The translations under genes and the position numbers were made by a program. From assembly GCF_030362835.1 (NCBI RefSeq), contig NZ_JAUCGQ010000001.1, forward strand, positions 248,001 to 312,000: a stretch of 64,000 nt of DNA, read 5' to 3'. Every line of letters starts with the position of its first letter. The first letter of the stretch is position 1. The notes under the pieces were generated by a model that saw nothing but the letters and a program-made list of their open reading frames with translations, ran no database searches and was not told where the DNA came from. This stretch comes from Cellulomonas alba (lineage in GTDB: Bacteria > Actinomycetota > Actinomycetes > Actinomycetales > Cellulomonadaceae). Of this stretch, positions 36,385 through 46,809 are shown piece after piece.

Positions 36385-36390
36385 CATACT
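36385..36390 (+). promoter_or_regulatory. -10 box, probable leaderless promoter of the alpha/beta hydrolase at 36398
   Basis: CATACT lies 7 nt before the ATG at 36398 and no ribosome binding site is present, so the mRNA may begin at the start codon. The 135-nt gap 36263-36397 also holds the divergent promoter and dyad; nothing else is seen. Confidence 0.4.
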
Positions 36391-36397
36391 CGCTGGC

Positions 36398-37231
36398 ATG
36401 CCGGACGCCACGACGCTCGACCTGCCCCTGCCCGACGGCCGGCACCTCCGCGCGCACGCGACGGCTGCGGACGCCGGGACGGCGGCCGTCGTGTGGCACC
36501 ACGGCACGCCGCAGTCCGGCGCACTCCTCGCGCCGGTCGTCGACGCGGCCGAGCGGTGCGGACTGCGGGTCGTGTCCTACGGGCGACCCTCGTACGGCGG
36601 CTCGACGCCCCGCCCCGGCCGGACCGTCGGCGACGCGGCCGCCGACGTGCGCGCGGTGCTCGACGCGTTCGGCGTCGACCGCGCGGCGTCCGTGGGCGCG
36701 TCCGGCGGCGCGCCCCACGCCCTGGCGTGCGCCGCGCTGCTGCCCGAGCGGACGACGGCGGTCGTGAGCATCGCGGGGCTCGCACCGTTGGACGGCTTCG
36801 ACTGGTCCGCCGGCATGGCGTGGGACGCGGCCCTGCGAGCGGCGACCCGCGGGCGCACGGAGCGCGCCGCGGTGGTGGAGCCCGCCGGTCCGCCGCCCGG
36901 CTTCGTCGACGCGGACTGGGAGGCCTTGGCCGGACCGTGGGCGGCGCTCGGCGCGGACGCCGGACCCGCGGGCGCCGCGTTCCCCGACGGCCCGGTCGAC
37001 GACGACGTCGCGTACGCCGGCCCGTGGGGGTTCTCACCGGCCGACGTCGCGGCGCCGGTTCTGCTCGTGCACGGCGGCCGCGACGCGGTCGTGCCGGCCG
37101 CGCACAGCCATCGGCTGCTCGAGCTCCTGCCCGACGCGCAGCTCTGGCTGCGCCCGCGCGACGGCCACGTGTCGGTGCTGCGCGCGCTGCCGGTCGCGTT
37201 CTCGTGGCTGACGGAGCTCGACCGCGGCTGA
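36398..37231 (+). CDS. Alpha/beta hydrolase
   Basis: The 277-residue protein has the alpha/beta hydrolase fold: the oxyanion-side HHGTPQSG strand, the nucleophile elbow GASGGAPHA, the acid region in LLVHGGRDAVVPAAH and the catalytic His in RDGHVSVL. The GxSGG elbow and start DLPLPDGRHLRAHATA place it with small-molecule esterases or lyases of this superfamily; the substrate is unknown. It is divergent from the GH67-like gene, and converges with the TetR regulator with a hairpin between them. Confidence 0.85.
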   Translation: MPDATTLDLPLPDGRHLRAHATAADAGTAAVVWHHGTPQSGALLAPVVDAAERCGLRVVSYGRPSYGGSTPRPGRTVGDAAADVRAVLDAFGVDRAASVGASGGAPHALACAALLPERTTAVVSIAGLAPLDGFDWSAGMAWDAALRAATRGRTERAAVVEPAGPPPGFVDADWEALAGPWAALGADAGPAGAAFPDGPVDDDVAYAGPWGFSPADVAAPVLLVHGGRDAVVPAAHSHRLLELLPDAQLWLRPRDGHVSVLRALPVAFSWLTELDRG

Positions 37232-37258
37232 CGCCGGGTGCGCCGGGGCAACCCGGCG
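37232..37258. terminator. Hairpin between convergent hydrolase and TetR genes
   Basis: CGCCGGGT (37232-37239) pairs perfectly with ACCCGGCG (37251-37258) around an 11-nt loop, directly after the hydrolase stop codon and 7 nt before the TetR stop. It can serve both directions. Confidence 0.6.
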
Positions 37259-37264
37259 GCGCCC

Positions 37265-37906
37265 TCAGATCCCGGATGCCCCGCGCGCGACGAGCGCGGC
37301 GCGCGCCGCGGTCTCGGCTCGCGCGTACGCGCGGTCGTCGCCGAGCAGCACCGACGCGTCGTCGGCCGCCTCGAGGAACGCGCGGAGCTCGAACATCAGC
37401 TGGTCGACGTCGGTGCCCACGTCGAGCTGCCCGAGCGCGACCGCGACCTCGGCCTGGTGCGTCAGGTATCCGTGCCAGTCGGCGATCGCGTCGACGACGA
37501 CGTCCCGCACCGCGCTCGGCCCGGCGGCATCGAGCTCGGCCGAGGCCGCGCGGAAGAAGCACCCGCCGGCGAAGACGCGGTCGCGCGAGTAGGCGAGCCA
37601 CCGCTCGCAGAGCGCCCACAGGCGGGGCAGGCCCCGCTCGGCCTCGCGCGCCGGCTCGACGACCGCCGCGAGGAAGACCTGCCGCGCCTGCTCGACGACC
37701 GCGAGCTGCAGCCCCTCCTTGGACCCGAACAGGCCCGCGATGCCGCTCTTGTTCACCGGCGCCGAGCCCGCGAGCAGCCCGAAGCTCAGGCCGTCGAGCC
37801 CGTGCGTGGACGCGAGGTGCACCGCGTGGTCGAGCACCGCACGCCGGGATCGGTCGCCGCGGGCGCGGCGGCCGTCGGCGTGCACGAGGATCGGGTGGCT
37901 CTCCAC
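37265..37906 (-). CDS. TetR-family transcriptional regulator
   Basis: The 213-residue regulator has an N-terminal helix-turn-helix: RRAVLDHAVHLASTHGLDGLSFGLLAG, then NKSGIAGLFGSKEGLQLAVVEQ, the usual TetR recognition and linker helices. A WlcALCERWLAYSRDRVFAGGCFFRA-type ligand domain follows, as in the TetR group with a C-terminal domain containing GGCFF. I chose the GTG at 37906 because TACGCT lies exactly 7 nt upstream, a leaderless arrangement. It is divergent from the hydrolase at 37991 and shares with it a promoter region that contains two copies of ACGACCGTTCG, probably its operators. Confidence 0.88.
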   Translation of the reverse strand: MESHPILVHADGRRARGDRSRRAVLDHAVHLASTHGLDGLSFGLLAGSAPVNKSGIAGLFGSKEGLQLAVVEQARQVFLAAVVEPAREAERGLPRLWALCERWLAYSRDRVFAGGCFFRAASAELDAAGPSAVRDVVVDAIADWHGYLTHQAEVAVALGQLDVGTDVDQLMFELRAFLEAADDASVLLGDDRAYARAETAARAALVARGASGI

Positions 37907-37913
37907 GGTGACA

Positions 37914-37965
37914 AGCGTACGACCGTTCGCATATTCTGGGCGCAATCTCTACGGACGACCGTTCG
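37914..37965. promoter_or_regulatory. Divergent TetR/hydrolase promoter region with paired operators
   Basis: ACGACCGTTCG occurs at 37919-37929 and again at 37955-37965, 36 bp apart. TATTCT (37932-37937) between them is the hydrolase -10 box, and TACGCT on the minus strand (37914-37919) is the leaderless tetR -10. One operator thus abuts the tetR -10 and covers the -35 region of the hydrolase, so both promoters could be repressed together. Confidence 0.55.
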
Positions 37966-37990
37966 GATTGTTCGACCCGAGGAGCACCCG

Positions 37991-38905
37991 ATGACCGCCA
38001 CGCCCGTGCCGCGCTCCCGCGTCCCCATCTCGCGCGCGGCGACCCGCGTCGCGGTCCGCACCACCATCCGCTCGCTCGGCGCCGTCGCGCCTCCGGTCGC
38101 CGTGCGGACGGCCGCGGCGCTCATGATGCGCGTCGGCCGGCCGGCCGTGATCCGCCCGGCCGACCGGCCCGTCCACGAGCGCTCCGTGCGCGGCACCCTC
38201 GACGTCCGCTCCGAGCGGGTCGCCACCTACCGGTGGGGCGACGCCGACGCGCCGACGGTGCTGGTCGCGCACGGGTGGCAGCTGCGCGCCTCCCGGATGG
38301 CCGCCGTCGTCGCGGGCCTCGAGGCCGCGGGCCTGACCGTCGTGGCGTTCGACGCCGTCGCGCACGGCGACTCCACCGGGCGGACCACCAACGTGCTCGA
38401 GGTGGCCGAGGTGCTGCAGCGCCTCGCGGACGGGGTCGTCGCACGGGGCGCCGAGGTCGCGGGCGTGGTCGGGCACTCGCTCGGCGGCCTCGCGGCCGGC
38501 ATCGCGCTGCGCGACGGGCTGCCGTCGACCCGGTGGGTCGCGATCAACGCGCCGTGCAGCGTCGCGTCCGTCGAGACGTCGTTCGCGCGCAACGTCGCGC
38601 TGCCGCCACGCCTCGTGCCCGCGCTCGACACCGCCGTCGTGCATCGCCTGTTCCCGGACGACCCCGGCGCGTCGGCGCGGGCCGAGCTCGTCGAGCACCC
38701 CGCGCCCCCAGGGGTCGCCGCCCTCTTCGTCCGCGACGTCGACGACACGCTCGGCCAGCCGGGCGACTCGCGCCGCCTGCACGCCGCGCACCCCGGCAGC
38801 GATCTGCTCGTCACGTCCGGGCTGGGCCACAACCGCGTGCTCGACGACGCGTACGTCGTCCGGTCCGTGCTCCGGCACGTGACCGCGGCGCCCGTCCACC
38901 GCTGA
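37991..38905 (+). CDS. Alpha/beta hydrolase under TetR control
   Basis: The 304-residue protein has an alpha/beta hydrolase core starting at about residue 85 (VLVAHGWQLRASRMAAVVAGL), nucleophile elbow VVGHSLGGLAAG, acid region in FVRDVDDT and catalytic His in GLGHNRVL. The first 80 residues form a helical extension (SRAATRVAVRTTIRSLG) of a kind found in TetR-linked hydrolases of this type. GAGGAG precedes the ATG. The divergent TetR and the paired operator suggest substrate-induced expression. The substrate is unknown. Confidence 0.85.
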   Translation: MTATPVPRSRVPISRAATRVAVRTTIRSLGAVAPPVAVRTAAALMMRVGRPAVIRPADRPVHERSVRGTLDVRSERVATYRWGDADAPTVLVAHGWQLRASRMAAVVAGLEAAGLTVVAFDAVAHGDSTGRTTNVLEVAEVLQRLADGVVARGAEVAGVVGHSLGGLAAGIALRDGLPSTRWVAINAPCSVASVETSFARNVALPPRLVPALDTAVVHRLFPDDPGASARAELVEHPAPPGVAALFVRDVDDTLGQPGDSRRLHAAHPGSDLLVTSGLGHNRVLDDAYVVRSVLRHVTAAPVHR

Positions 38906-38909
38906 CGCC

Positions 38910-38944
38910 GACGGCCCGCGCCCCGAGCGGGGACGCGGGCCGTC
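38910..38944. terminator. Bidirectional terminator between hydrolase and acnA
   Basis: GACGGCCCGCG (38910-38920) pairs perfectly with CGCGGGCCGTC (38934-38944), and CCCC/GGGG extends the stem with one bulge. It lies between two convergent stop codons. Confidence 0.75.
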
Positions 38945-38962
38945 GTCGCGGCGCGGCGGGCG

Positions 38963-41704
<2,742 letters not shown>

Positions 41705-41775
41705 GTGGGGGCTCCTTCGCTGGTGAGTCAGCCGGGCGGCACGCCCGGGCGCGACGGTGGGGGCCCGCCGCAGAT

Positions 41776-41793
41776 TATCTCGACATCAAGATA
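41776..41793. promoter_or_regulatory. Operator candidate upstream of acnA
   Basis: TATCTCGACATCAAGATA is an 18-bp dyad with 7 of 9 pairs matched, in a locally AT-rich patch. On the minus strand it overlaps GATAAT, a good -10 candidate. A repressor here would occlude acnA transcription. The rest of the 140-nt gap 41705-41844 shows only the ribosome binding site. Confidence 0.45.
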
Positions 41794-41844
41794 CATCCTC
41801 GAGGGCCGCCGGCGCACGTCGCGCGTGAGGCCGCGTGTCGGGCG

Positions 41845-42009
41845 TCAGGCCTTCTTCTCGGCCTCGACCGCCTCGCGCGCCTTGCGCTCGGCCTCGAGCG
41901 CACGCTCGTGCGCGCGGATGTCGTAGTCGGGGGTCCCGGACTTGTGCAGCTCCGCGCTCACCAGGCGGCTCGCCTCCGCCAGCCGGTGCTGGGCGTCGCT
42001 CTCGGTCAT
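41845..42009 (-). CDS. Small coiled-coil protein of 54 residues
   Basis: A short reading frame runs from ATG at 42009 to TGA at 41845, with GGAGGA 4-5 nt before the start. The product begins MTESDAQHRLAEASRLVSAE, contains LHKSGTPDYDIRAHERALEA and ends with a Lys/Glu/Ala-rich helix. It is highly charged, helical throughout, and probably a coiled coil. I do not recognise it. It lies between acnA and the rRNA methyltransferase gene, with 132 nt of non-coding sequence upstream that holds a possible -10 TAGCGT (minus strand, 42092-42097). Confidence 0.7.
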   Translation of the reverse strand: MTESDAQHRLAEASRLVSAELHKSGTPDYDIRAHERALEAERKAREAVEAEKKA

Positions 42010-42141
42010 GTCGTCCTCCACGTCCGTCGCTGCTCGGCCTCACGCCTGGTCGGCGTCTCGCCGGCCCACGCGCACGCCGGCTCTGCGGCCCACGCTAGGC
42101 CGGACGACGGGGTGGCGCACGGGCTCGGGATCCCGCGGCGG

Positions 42142-43404
42142 TCAGCGCTCGAGGACCGCGACGGCCTCGACGTGGTGCGTCATCGGGAACAGGTCGTACC
42201 CCGCGACCGAGCGCAGGCCGTAGCCCGACTCGCCGAGCAGCGCCACGTCGCGCGCGAGTGCCGCGGGGTCGCACGCGACGTACACGACGCGCTCGGGCCG
42301 CAGCGCCGCGATCGCCGTCACGACCTTGCGGCCCGCGCCGACCCGCGGCGGGTCGAGCACCACGACGTCCGCGTGCACGACGTCCGAGTCGGCGTCGTCG
42401 CGGCCGGTGAGGATGCGCGCCACGTCGCCCTGGTGGAGCTCGACGTTCGAGCGGTCGTGCGCGTTGCGGCGCGCGTCTCGCACCGCACGGGCGTCGCCCT
42501 CGACCGACACGACCTCGCCGTCCGGCCCGACCGCGTCGGACAGCGGCAGCGTGAACAGGCCGGCCCCCGAGTAGAGGTCGAGCACCGCAGCGCCGGCGAC
42601 GTCTCCGACGCCGGCGAGCACCGCGTCCACCAGCAGGCCGGGCGCCTCGCGGTGCACCTGCCAGAAGCCCGCGGCGCTCACGCGGAACACGTGCTCCGCT
42701 CCCCCGGCCGCGACCCGCTCGCGCACCGACGTGCGCGCGTTGGGGCGCGGGTCGGGGCGGCTGCGGTGCAGGTCGAGCGGGAGGTCGTCGATGAGCACGA
42801 GCGGGCTGTCGCCGCCCGCGGGCGCGACCGCCTCGATGCGCGTGCCGGGGCGCCAGCGCCGGCCGAACAGGTCGAGTGCCGCGATCGCCGGTGACGCCAG
42901 CGGCATGTCGCTCAGCGGGTGCACGTCGTGCGACCGGTACCCGCGCATGCCCGCGCGCCCCGAGTCGTCGGCCACGAGGTCGATGCGTGTGCGGTAGCCG
43001 AGGCCCCCGCGCTCGTCGTCCCCCGGTGCCGCGTGCACCGTGACCTCGCGGTCGTCGCGCGCGAGCCGGCGCAGCTGCTCCTGCAGCACGTCGGCCTTCC
43101 ACCGCCGCTGCGCGGGCAGCGCGACGTGCGCGAGCTCTCCCCCGCCGACGCCACCCGGGCCGGCCGCCGGCCACGCCGACGGCACCCGGTCGGGCGATGC
43201 CTCGAGGACCTCGATCGCGTCGGCACGCCAGAACTTCGCCGTCTCGCCCGCGTCGGTCAGCCGGGCCCGCACGCGCTCGCCCGGCAACGCGTGCCGGACG
43301 AACACGACCCGGCCCTCGTGGCGCGCGACGCAGTGCCCGCCGTGCGCGACGGATCCGACCTCGAGCTCGACGGTGTCGCCCGTCGCGGCCGTGTCAGAAG
43401 CCAC
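42142..43404 (-). CDS. TrmA/RumA-family RNA uracil-C5 methyltransferase
   Basis: The 420-residue protein starts with a TRAM domain (VELEVGSVAHGGHCVARHEGRVVFVRHALPGE) and ends with a SAM methyltransferase domain: LDLYSGAGLFTLPLSDAVG, VVSVEGD, VVLDPPRVGAGRKV and the nucleophile Cys in VVYVACDPAALARD. It methylates uracil in 23S rRNA or tRNA. The iron-sulphur cysteines of RumA are not evident. The start is GTG at 43404, overlapping the permease stop by 11 nt. The same pair, methyltransferase then APC permease next to ceoBC, occurs in M. tuberculosis (Rv2689c-Rv2690c). Confidence 0.9.
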   Translation of the reverse strand: MASDTAATGDTVELEVGSVAHGGHCVARHEGRVVFVRHALPGERVRARLTDAGETAKFWRADAIEVLEASPDRVPSAWPAAGPGGVGGGELAHVALPAQRRWKADVLQEQLRRLARDDREVTVHAAPGDDERGGLGYRTRIDLVADDSGRAGMRGYRSHDVHPLSDMPLASPAIAALDLFGRRWRPGTRIEAVAPAGGDSPLVLIDDLPLDLHRSRPDPRPNARTSVRERVAAGGAEHVFRVSAAGFWQVHREAPGLLVDAVLAGVGDVAGAAVLDLYSGAGLFTLPLSDAVGPDGEVVSVEGDARAVRDARRNAHDRSNVELHQGDVARILTGRDDADSDVVHADVVVLDPPRVGAGRKVVTAIAALRPERVVYVACDPAALARDVALLGESGYGLRSVAGYDLFPMTHHVEAVAVLER

Positions 43405-45394
43405 CGGGCAGCCTCGTCCGCAGGTGCTCGAGCCCGGTCTGGCCCTCGCTCGACGCGAGCTGCCACGGCACCGACGCGACCACGACGCCGGGCGTGAACA
43501 GCAGGCGGCCCTTGAGCCGCAGCGCGCTCTGGTTGTGCAGCAGCTGCTCCCACCAGTGGCCGACGACGTACTCCGGGATGTACACGACGACGAGGTCGCG
43601 CGGGCTGTCGCGCCGCACGGACCGCACGTACGCGAGCACGGGCCGGGTGATCTCGCGGAACGGCGAGTCGAGCACCTTGAGCGGCACCGGGATGTCGAGC
43701 GCCTCCCACTCGGCCTGCAGCGTCTCGGCCTCCTCCGGGTCGACGCCGACGGTGACGGCCTCGAGCAGGCTCGGACGCGACGCACGGGCGTAGGACAGCG
43801 CGCGCATCGTCGGCTTGTGCAGGCGGGAGACCAGCACGATCGCGTGCACGCGGCTCGGCAGGGCGCGCGCGGCCTCGGCGTCGTCGCCCAGCGCGAGCTC
43901 GGCGCGCACGCGGCGGTAGTGCCGCTGGATCGCCTTCATCAGCACGAAGACGACGCCCATGGCGATGATCGCGATGTACGCGCCGCGCGTGAACTTGGTG
44001 ATCAGCACGATCACGAGCACCGTCGCCGTCATCGCGAAGCCGATCGAGTTGATCACCCGCGACCGCTGCATGCGCGCGCGCACCGCGGGGTCCGGCTCGG
44101 TCGCGAGGTGCCGCGTCCAGTGCCGGATCATGCCGAGCTGGCTGATGGTGAACGAGACGAACACGCCCACGATGTACAGCTGGATGAGCCGCGTGACCTC
44201 GGCGTCGAACGACCAGATGAGGACGATCGCGACCGCGGCGAGCGTGATGATGCCGTTCGAGAAGGCGAGCCGGTCGCCGCGCGTGTGCAGCTGGCGGGGC
44301 AGGTAGCCGTCGCGCGCGAGGATCGAGCCGAGCACGGGGAACCCGTTGAACGCGGTGTTCGCGGCGAGCACGAGGATCAGGCCCGTCACGACCGAGACGA
44401 TGACGATCAGGAACGGCGCGCTCTTGAAGACGGCGCCCGCGAGCTGGCTGATGACCGGGTCCTGCACGTAGGAGTCGCCCACCGGCTGGCCGTTGAGCAG
44501 CAGCTGCGTCGCAGGGTCGTTGACGAAGTGCACGTGCGTCGCGCGCGCGAACACGAGGATCGAGAGCAGCATCGCGACCGCGATGCTCCCCAGCAGCGCG
44601 AGCGTCGTCGCCGCGTTGCGGGACTTCGGCTTGCGGAACGACGGCACGCCGTTGCTGATCGCCTCGACACCGGTGAGCGCGGCACAGCCGGACGCGAACG
44701 CGCGCAGCAGCAGGAAGAACCCGGCGAAGCCGGTCAGCCCGTCCTGGAACTGGTCGGTGCCCGCGACCGTGTACTGCGCGCTCTCGGCCATCGGCAGCGT
44801 GCCGAGCGCCGACTCGATGGCGCCGACCACGGCGATCGACCCGATCGCGATCATGAACAGGTACACCGGGATGGCGAACGCGGTGCCGGACTCGCGGACG
44901 CCGCGCAGGTTGGCGAGCGTGATGAGCACGACGAGCGCGATGGCGAACGCCGCCTCGTGCCCGCGCAGCGACGGGATCGCGGCGGCCGCGTACTGCGCGC
45001 CCGACGAGATCGAGACCGCGACGGTGAGCACGTAGTCGACGAGCAGCGCGCTCGCGACCGTCAGGCCCGCGTTCGCGCCGAGGTTCGTCGTCGCGACCTC
45101 GTAGTCGCCACCGCCCGACGGGTACGCGTGCACGTTCTGCCGGTACGACGCGACCACGGTGACCATGACGAGGGCGACAGCCAGGCCGACCCAGGGCGAG
45201 ATGACGAGTGCCGACATTCCCGCGAGGGAGAGCGTCAGCAGGATCTCGTCGGGCGCGTACGCGACGGACGAGAGCGCGTCGGACGCGAACACGGGCAGGG
45301 CGATCCGCTTGGGCAGGAGGGTGTGCCCGAGCCGGTCGCTGCGGACGGGCCGTCCCAGCAGCAGGCGCTTCGCGGCATCCGAGAGATCCGACAC
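43394..45394 (-). CDS. APC-superfamily permease, possible KimA-like potassium transporter
   Basis: The 666-residue protein has about twelve membrane segments (residues 30-500) and a soluble C-terminal domain of about 160 residues resembling a universal stress fold (HAIVLVSRLHKPTMRALSYAR, VVYIPEYVVGHWWEQLLHNQ). The start HTLLPKRIALPVFASDALSSVAYAPDEIL is that of the YdaO/KimA group of APC transporters. It is divergent from ceoB-ceoC, which encode RCK/TrkA-type regulators, and this fits potassium transport; amino acid transport is the alternative. The start is GTG at 45394. Confidence 0.8.
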   Translation of the reverse strand: MSDLSDAAKRLLLGRPVRSDRLGHTLLPKRIALPVFASDALSSVAYAPDEILLTLSLAGMSALVISPWVGLAVALVMVTVVASYRQNVHAYPSGGGDYEVATTNLGANAGLTVASALLVDYVLTVAVSISSGAQYAAAAIPSLRGHEAAFAIALVVLITLANLRGVRESGTAFAIPVYLFMIAIGSIAVVGAIESALGTLPMAESAQYTVAGTDQFQDGLTGFAGFFLLLRAFASGCAALTGVEAISNGVPSFRKPKSRNAATTLALLGSIAVAMLLSILVFARATHVHFVNDPATQLLLNGQPVGDSYVQDPVISQLAGAVFKSAPFLIVIVSVVTGLILVLAANTAFNGFPVLGSILARDGYLPRQLHTRGDRLAFSNGIITLAAVAIVLIWSFDAEVTRLIQLYIVGVFVSFTISQLGMIRHWTRHLATEPDPAVRARMQRSRVINSIGFAMTATVLVIVLITKFTRGAYIAIIAMGVVFVLMKAIQRHYRRVRAELALGDDAEAARALPSRVHAIVLVSRLHKPTMRALSYARASRPSLLEAVTVGVDPEEAETLQAEWEALDIPVPLKVLDSPFREITRPVLAYVRSVRRDSPRDLVVVYIPEYVVGHWWEQLLHNQSALRLKGRLLFTPGVVVASVPWQLASSEGQTGLEHLRTRLPGGF

Positions 45395-45458
45395 GAGGCA
45401 CGATCGTAGGCGCCGGACGGGGGCGTCACACCACCACGTCTCAGGACGCGCCGCACGG

Positions 45459-45464
45459 TAGCGT
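45459..45464 (+). promoter_or_regulatory. Leaderless promoter of ceoB
   Basis: TAGCGT fits TANNNT and lies 8 nt before the GTG start at 45473; there is no ribosome binding site. The whole permease/ceoB divergent gap is only 78 nt. Confidence 0.5.
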
Positions 45465-45472
45465 GACGCCTC

Positions 45473-46138
45473 GTGCACTTCGTCATCATGGGCTGCGGCC
45501 GCGTCGGAGCGACGCTCGCGCAGAACCTCGAGAGCCACGGCCACTCGGTCGCACTGATCGACCAGAACCCCGAGGCGTTCCGCCGCCTCGACGCGGACTT
45601 CGCCGGCAGCAAGGTGACCGGCCTGGGCTTCGACCGCGACACGCTGACGCAGGCGGGCATCGACGAGGCGTTCGGCTTCGCGGCCGTCTCGGACGGCGAC
45701 AACTCGAACATCCTTGCCGCACGCGTGGTGCGCGAGACGTTCGGCATCGACAACGTGGTCGCGCGCATCTACGACCCGCACCGTGCCGAGATCTACCAGC
45801 GGCTCGGCATCCCGACCGTGGCGACCGTGCGCTGGACCGCCGACCAGGTGCTGCGCCGCCTGCTGCCGATGGGCGCCACGGGCGAGTTCCGCGACCCCTC
45901 CGGCCAGCTCGAGCTCGCGCAGGTGGACGTGCACGAGGGCTGGGTCGGCCGCCCGCTGCGCGCCCTCGAGGAGGCGAGCGGAGCCCGCGTCGCCTACCTG
46001 ACCCGCTACGGCGACGGTGTGCTGCCGACGTCCGACACCGTCCTCCAGGAGAACGACACCGTGCACGTGCTCATGCGCACCGACGACTCGGCCACGGTCG
46101 AGCGTGTCCTCACGGCCGCCCCGGCGGTGACCGAGTGA
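45473..46138 (+). CDS. ceoB: TrkA/RCK-domain potassium uptake regulator CeoB
   Basis: The 221-residue protein has an N-terminal NAD-binding RCK domain, HFVIMGCGRVGATLAQNL with the GxGxxG motif and the acidic end in SVALIDQNPEAF, and a C-terminal TrkA-C domain (QLELAQVDVHEGWVGRPL, VLQENDTVHVLM). These cytoplasmic proteins gate potassium transporters by binding nucleotides. It starts with GTG at 45473 and is coupled to ceoC by a 4-nt overlap. No TrkH/TrkG pore gene is in the window; the divergent APC permease is the likely partner. Confidence 0.92.
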   Translation: MHFVIMGCGRVGATLAQNLESHGHSVALIDQNPEAFRRLDADFAGSKVTGLGFDRDTLTQAGIDEAFGFAAVSDGDNSNILAARVVRETFGIDNVVARIYDPHRAEIYQRLGIPTVATVRWTADQVLRRLLPMGATGEFRDPSGQLELAQVDVHEGWVGRPLRALEEASGARVAYLTRYGDGVLPTSDTVLQENDTVHVLMRTDDSATVERVLTAAPAVTE

Positions 46139-46809
46139 GGGTCGTCATCGCCGGCGCGGGCTCGGTGGGCCGCTCGATCGCGCGCGAGCTCCTCGGCCAC
46201 GGCCACGAGGTGACGCTGATCGACCGCCAGCCGTCCGCGATGCGCGTCGCGCAGGTCGCCGACGCCGACTGGCTCCTCGCCGACGCGTGCGAGCTGCCGA
46301 CGCTGCGCCAGGTCAAGGCCGACGAGGCGGACGTCGTGGTCGCCGCGACGGGCGACGACAAGGCGAACCTCGTCATCGCGTTCCTCGCCAAGACCGAGTT
46401 CGGCGTGCCGCGCACGGTCGCGCGCGTGAACAACCCGAAGAACGAGTGGATGTTCGACGAGGCGTGGGGCGTCGACGTCGCGGTGTCCACGCCGCGCATC
46501 ATGACGGCGATGGTCGAGGAGGCCGTCACCGTCGGCGACCTGGTCCGCATCTTCACGTTCCACCAGTCGCGGGCGGACATCCTCGAGATCACCCTGCCGG
46601 TGGACTCGCCGATCGCGGGCCTCCGCGTCGGTCAGATCGCCTGGCCGCCGGACACCGTGCTCGCGGCGATCGTCCGCGACGCCCGTCCGATCGCGCCCTC
46701 AGCGGACGACACGCTCGAGGGCCGGGACGAGCTGCTGTTCGTCACGGGACGGGACGCGGACGAGTCCGCGCTCGAGGCTCTCCTGACCCACGGACCAGCT
46801 GCCAGCTGA
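46135..46809 (+). CDS. ceoC: TrkA/RCK-domain potassium uptake regulator CeoC
   Basis: The 224-residue paralogue of CeoB has the Rossmann motif VVIAGAGSVGRSIARELLGHG and the acidic end in VTLIDRQPSAM, followed by a TrkA-C-like domain (ILEITLPVDSPIAGLRVGQI, GRDELLFVTG). It starts with GTG overlapping the ceoB stop. The two probably form a hetero-oligomer. The 3' end overlaps the convergent DUF3159 gene by 68 nt, an unusually long antisense overlap. Confidence 0.92.
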   Translation: MRVVIAGAGSVGRSIARELLGHGHEVTLIDRQPSAMRVAQVADADWLLADACELPTLRQVKADEADVVVAATGDDKANLVIAFLAKTEFGVPRTVARVNNPKNEWMFDEAWGVDVAVSTPRIMTAMVEEAVTVGDLVRIFTFHQSRADILEITLPVDSPIAGLRVGQIAWPPDTVLAAIVRDARPIAPSADDTLEGRDELLFVTGRDADESALEALLTHGPAAS

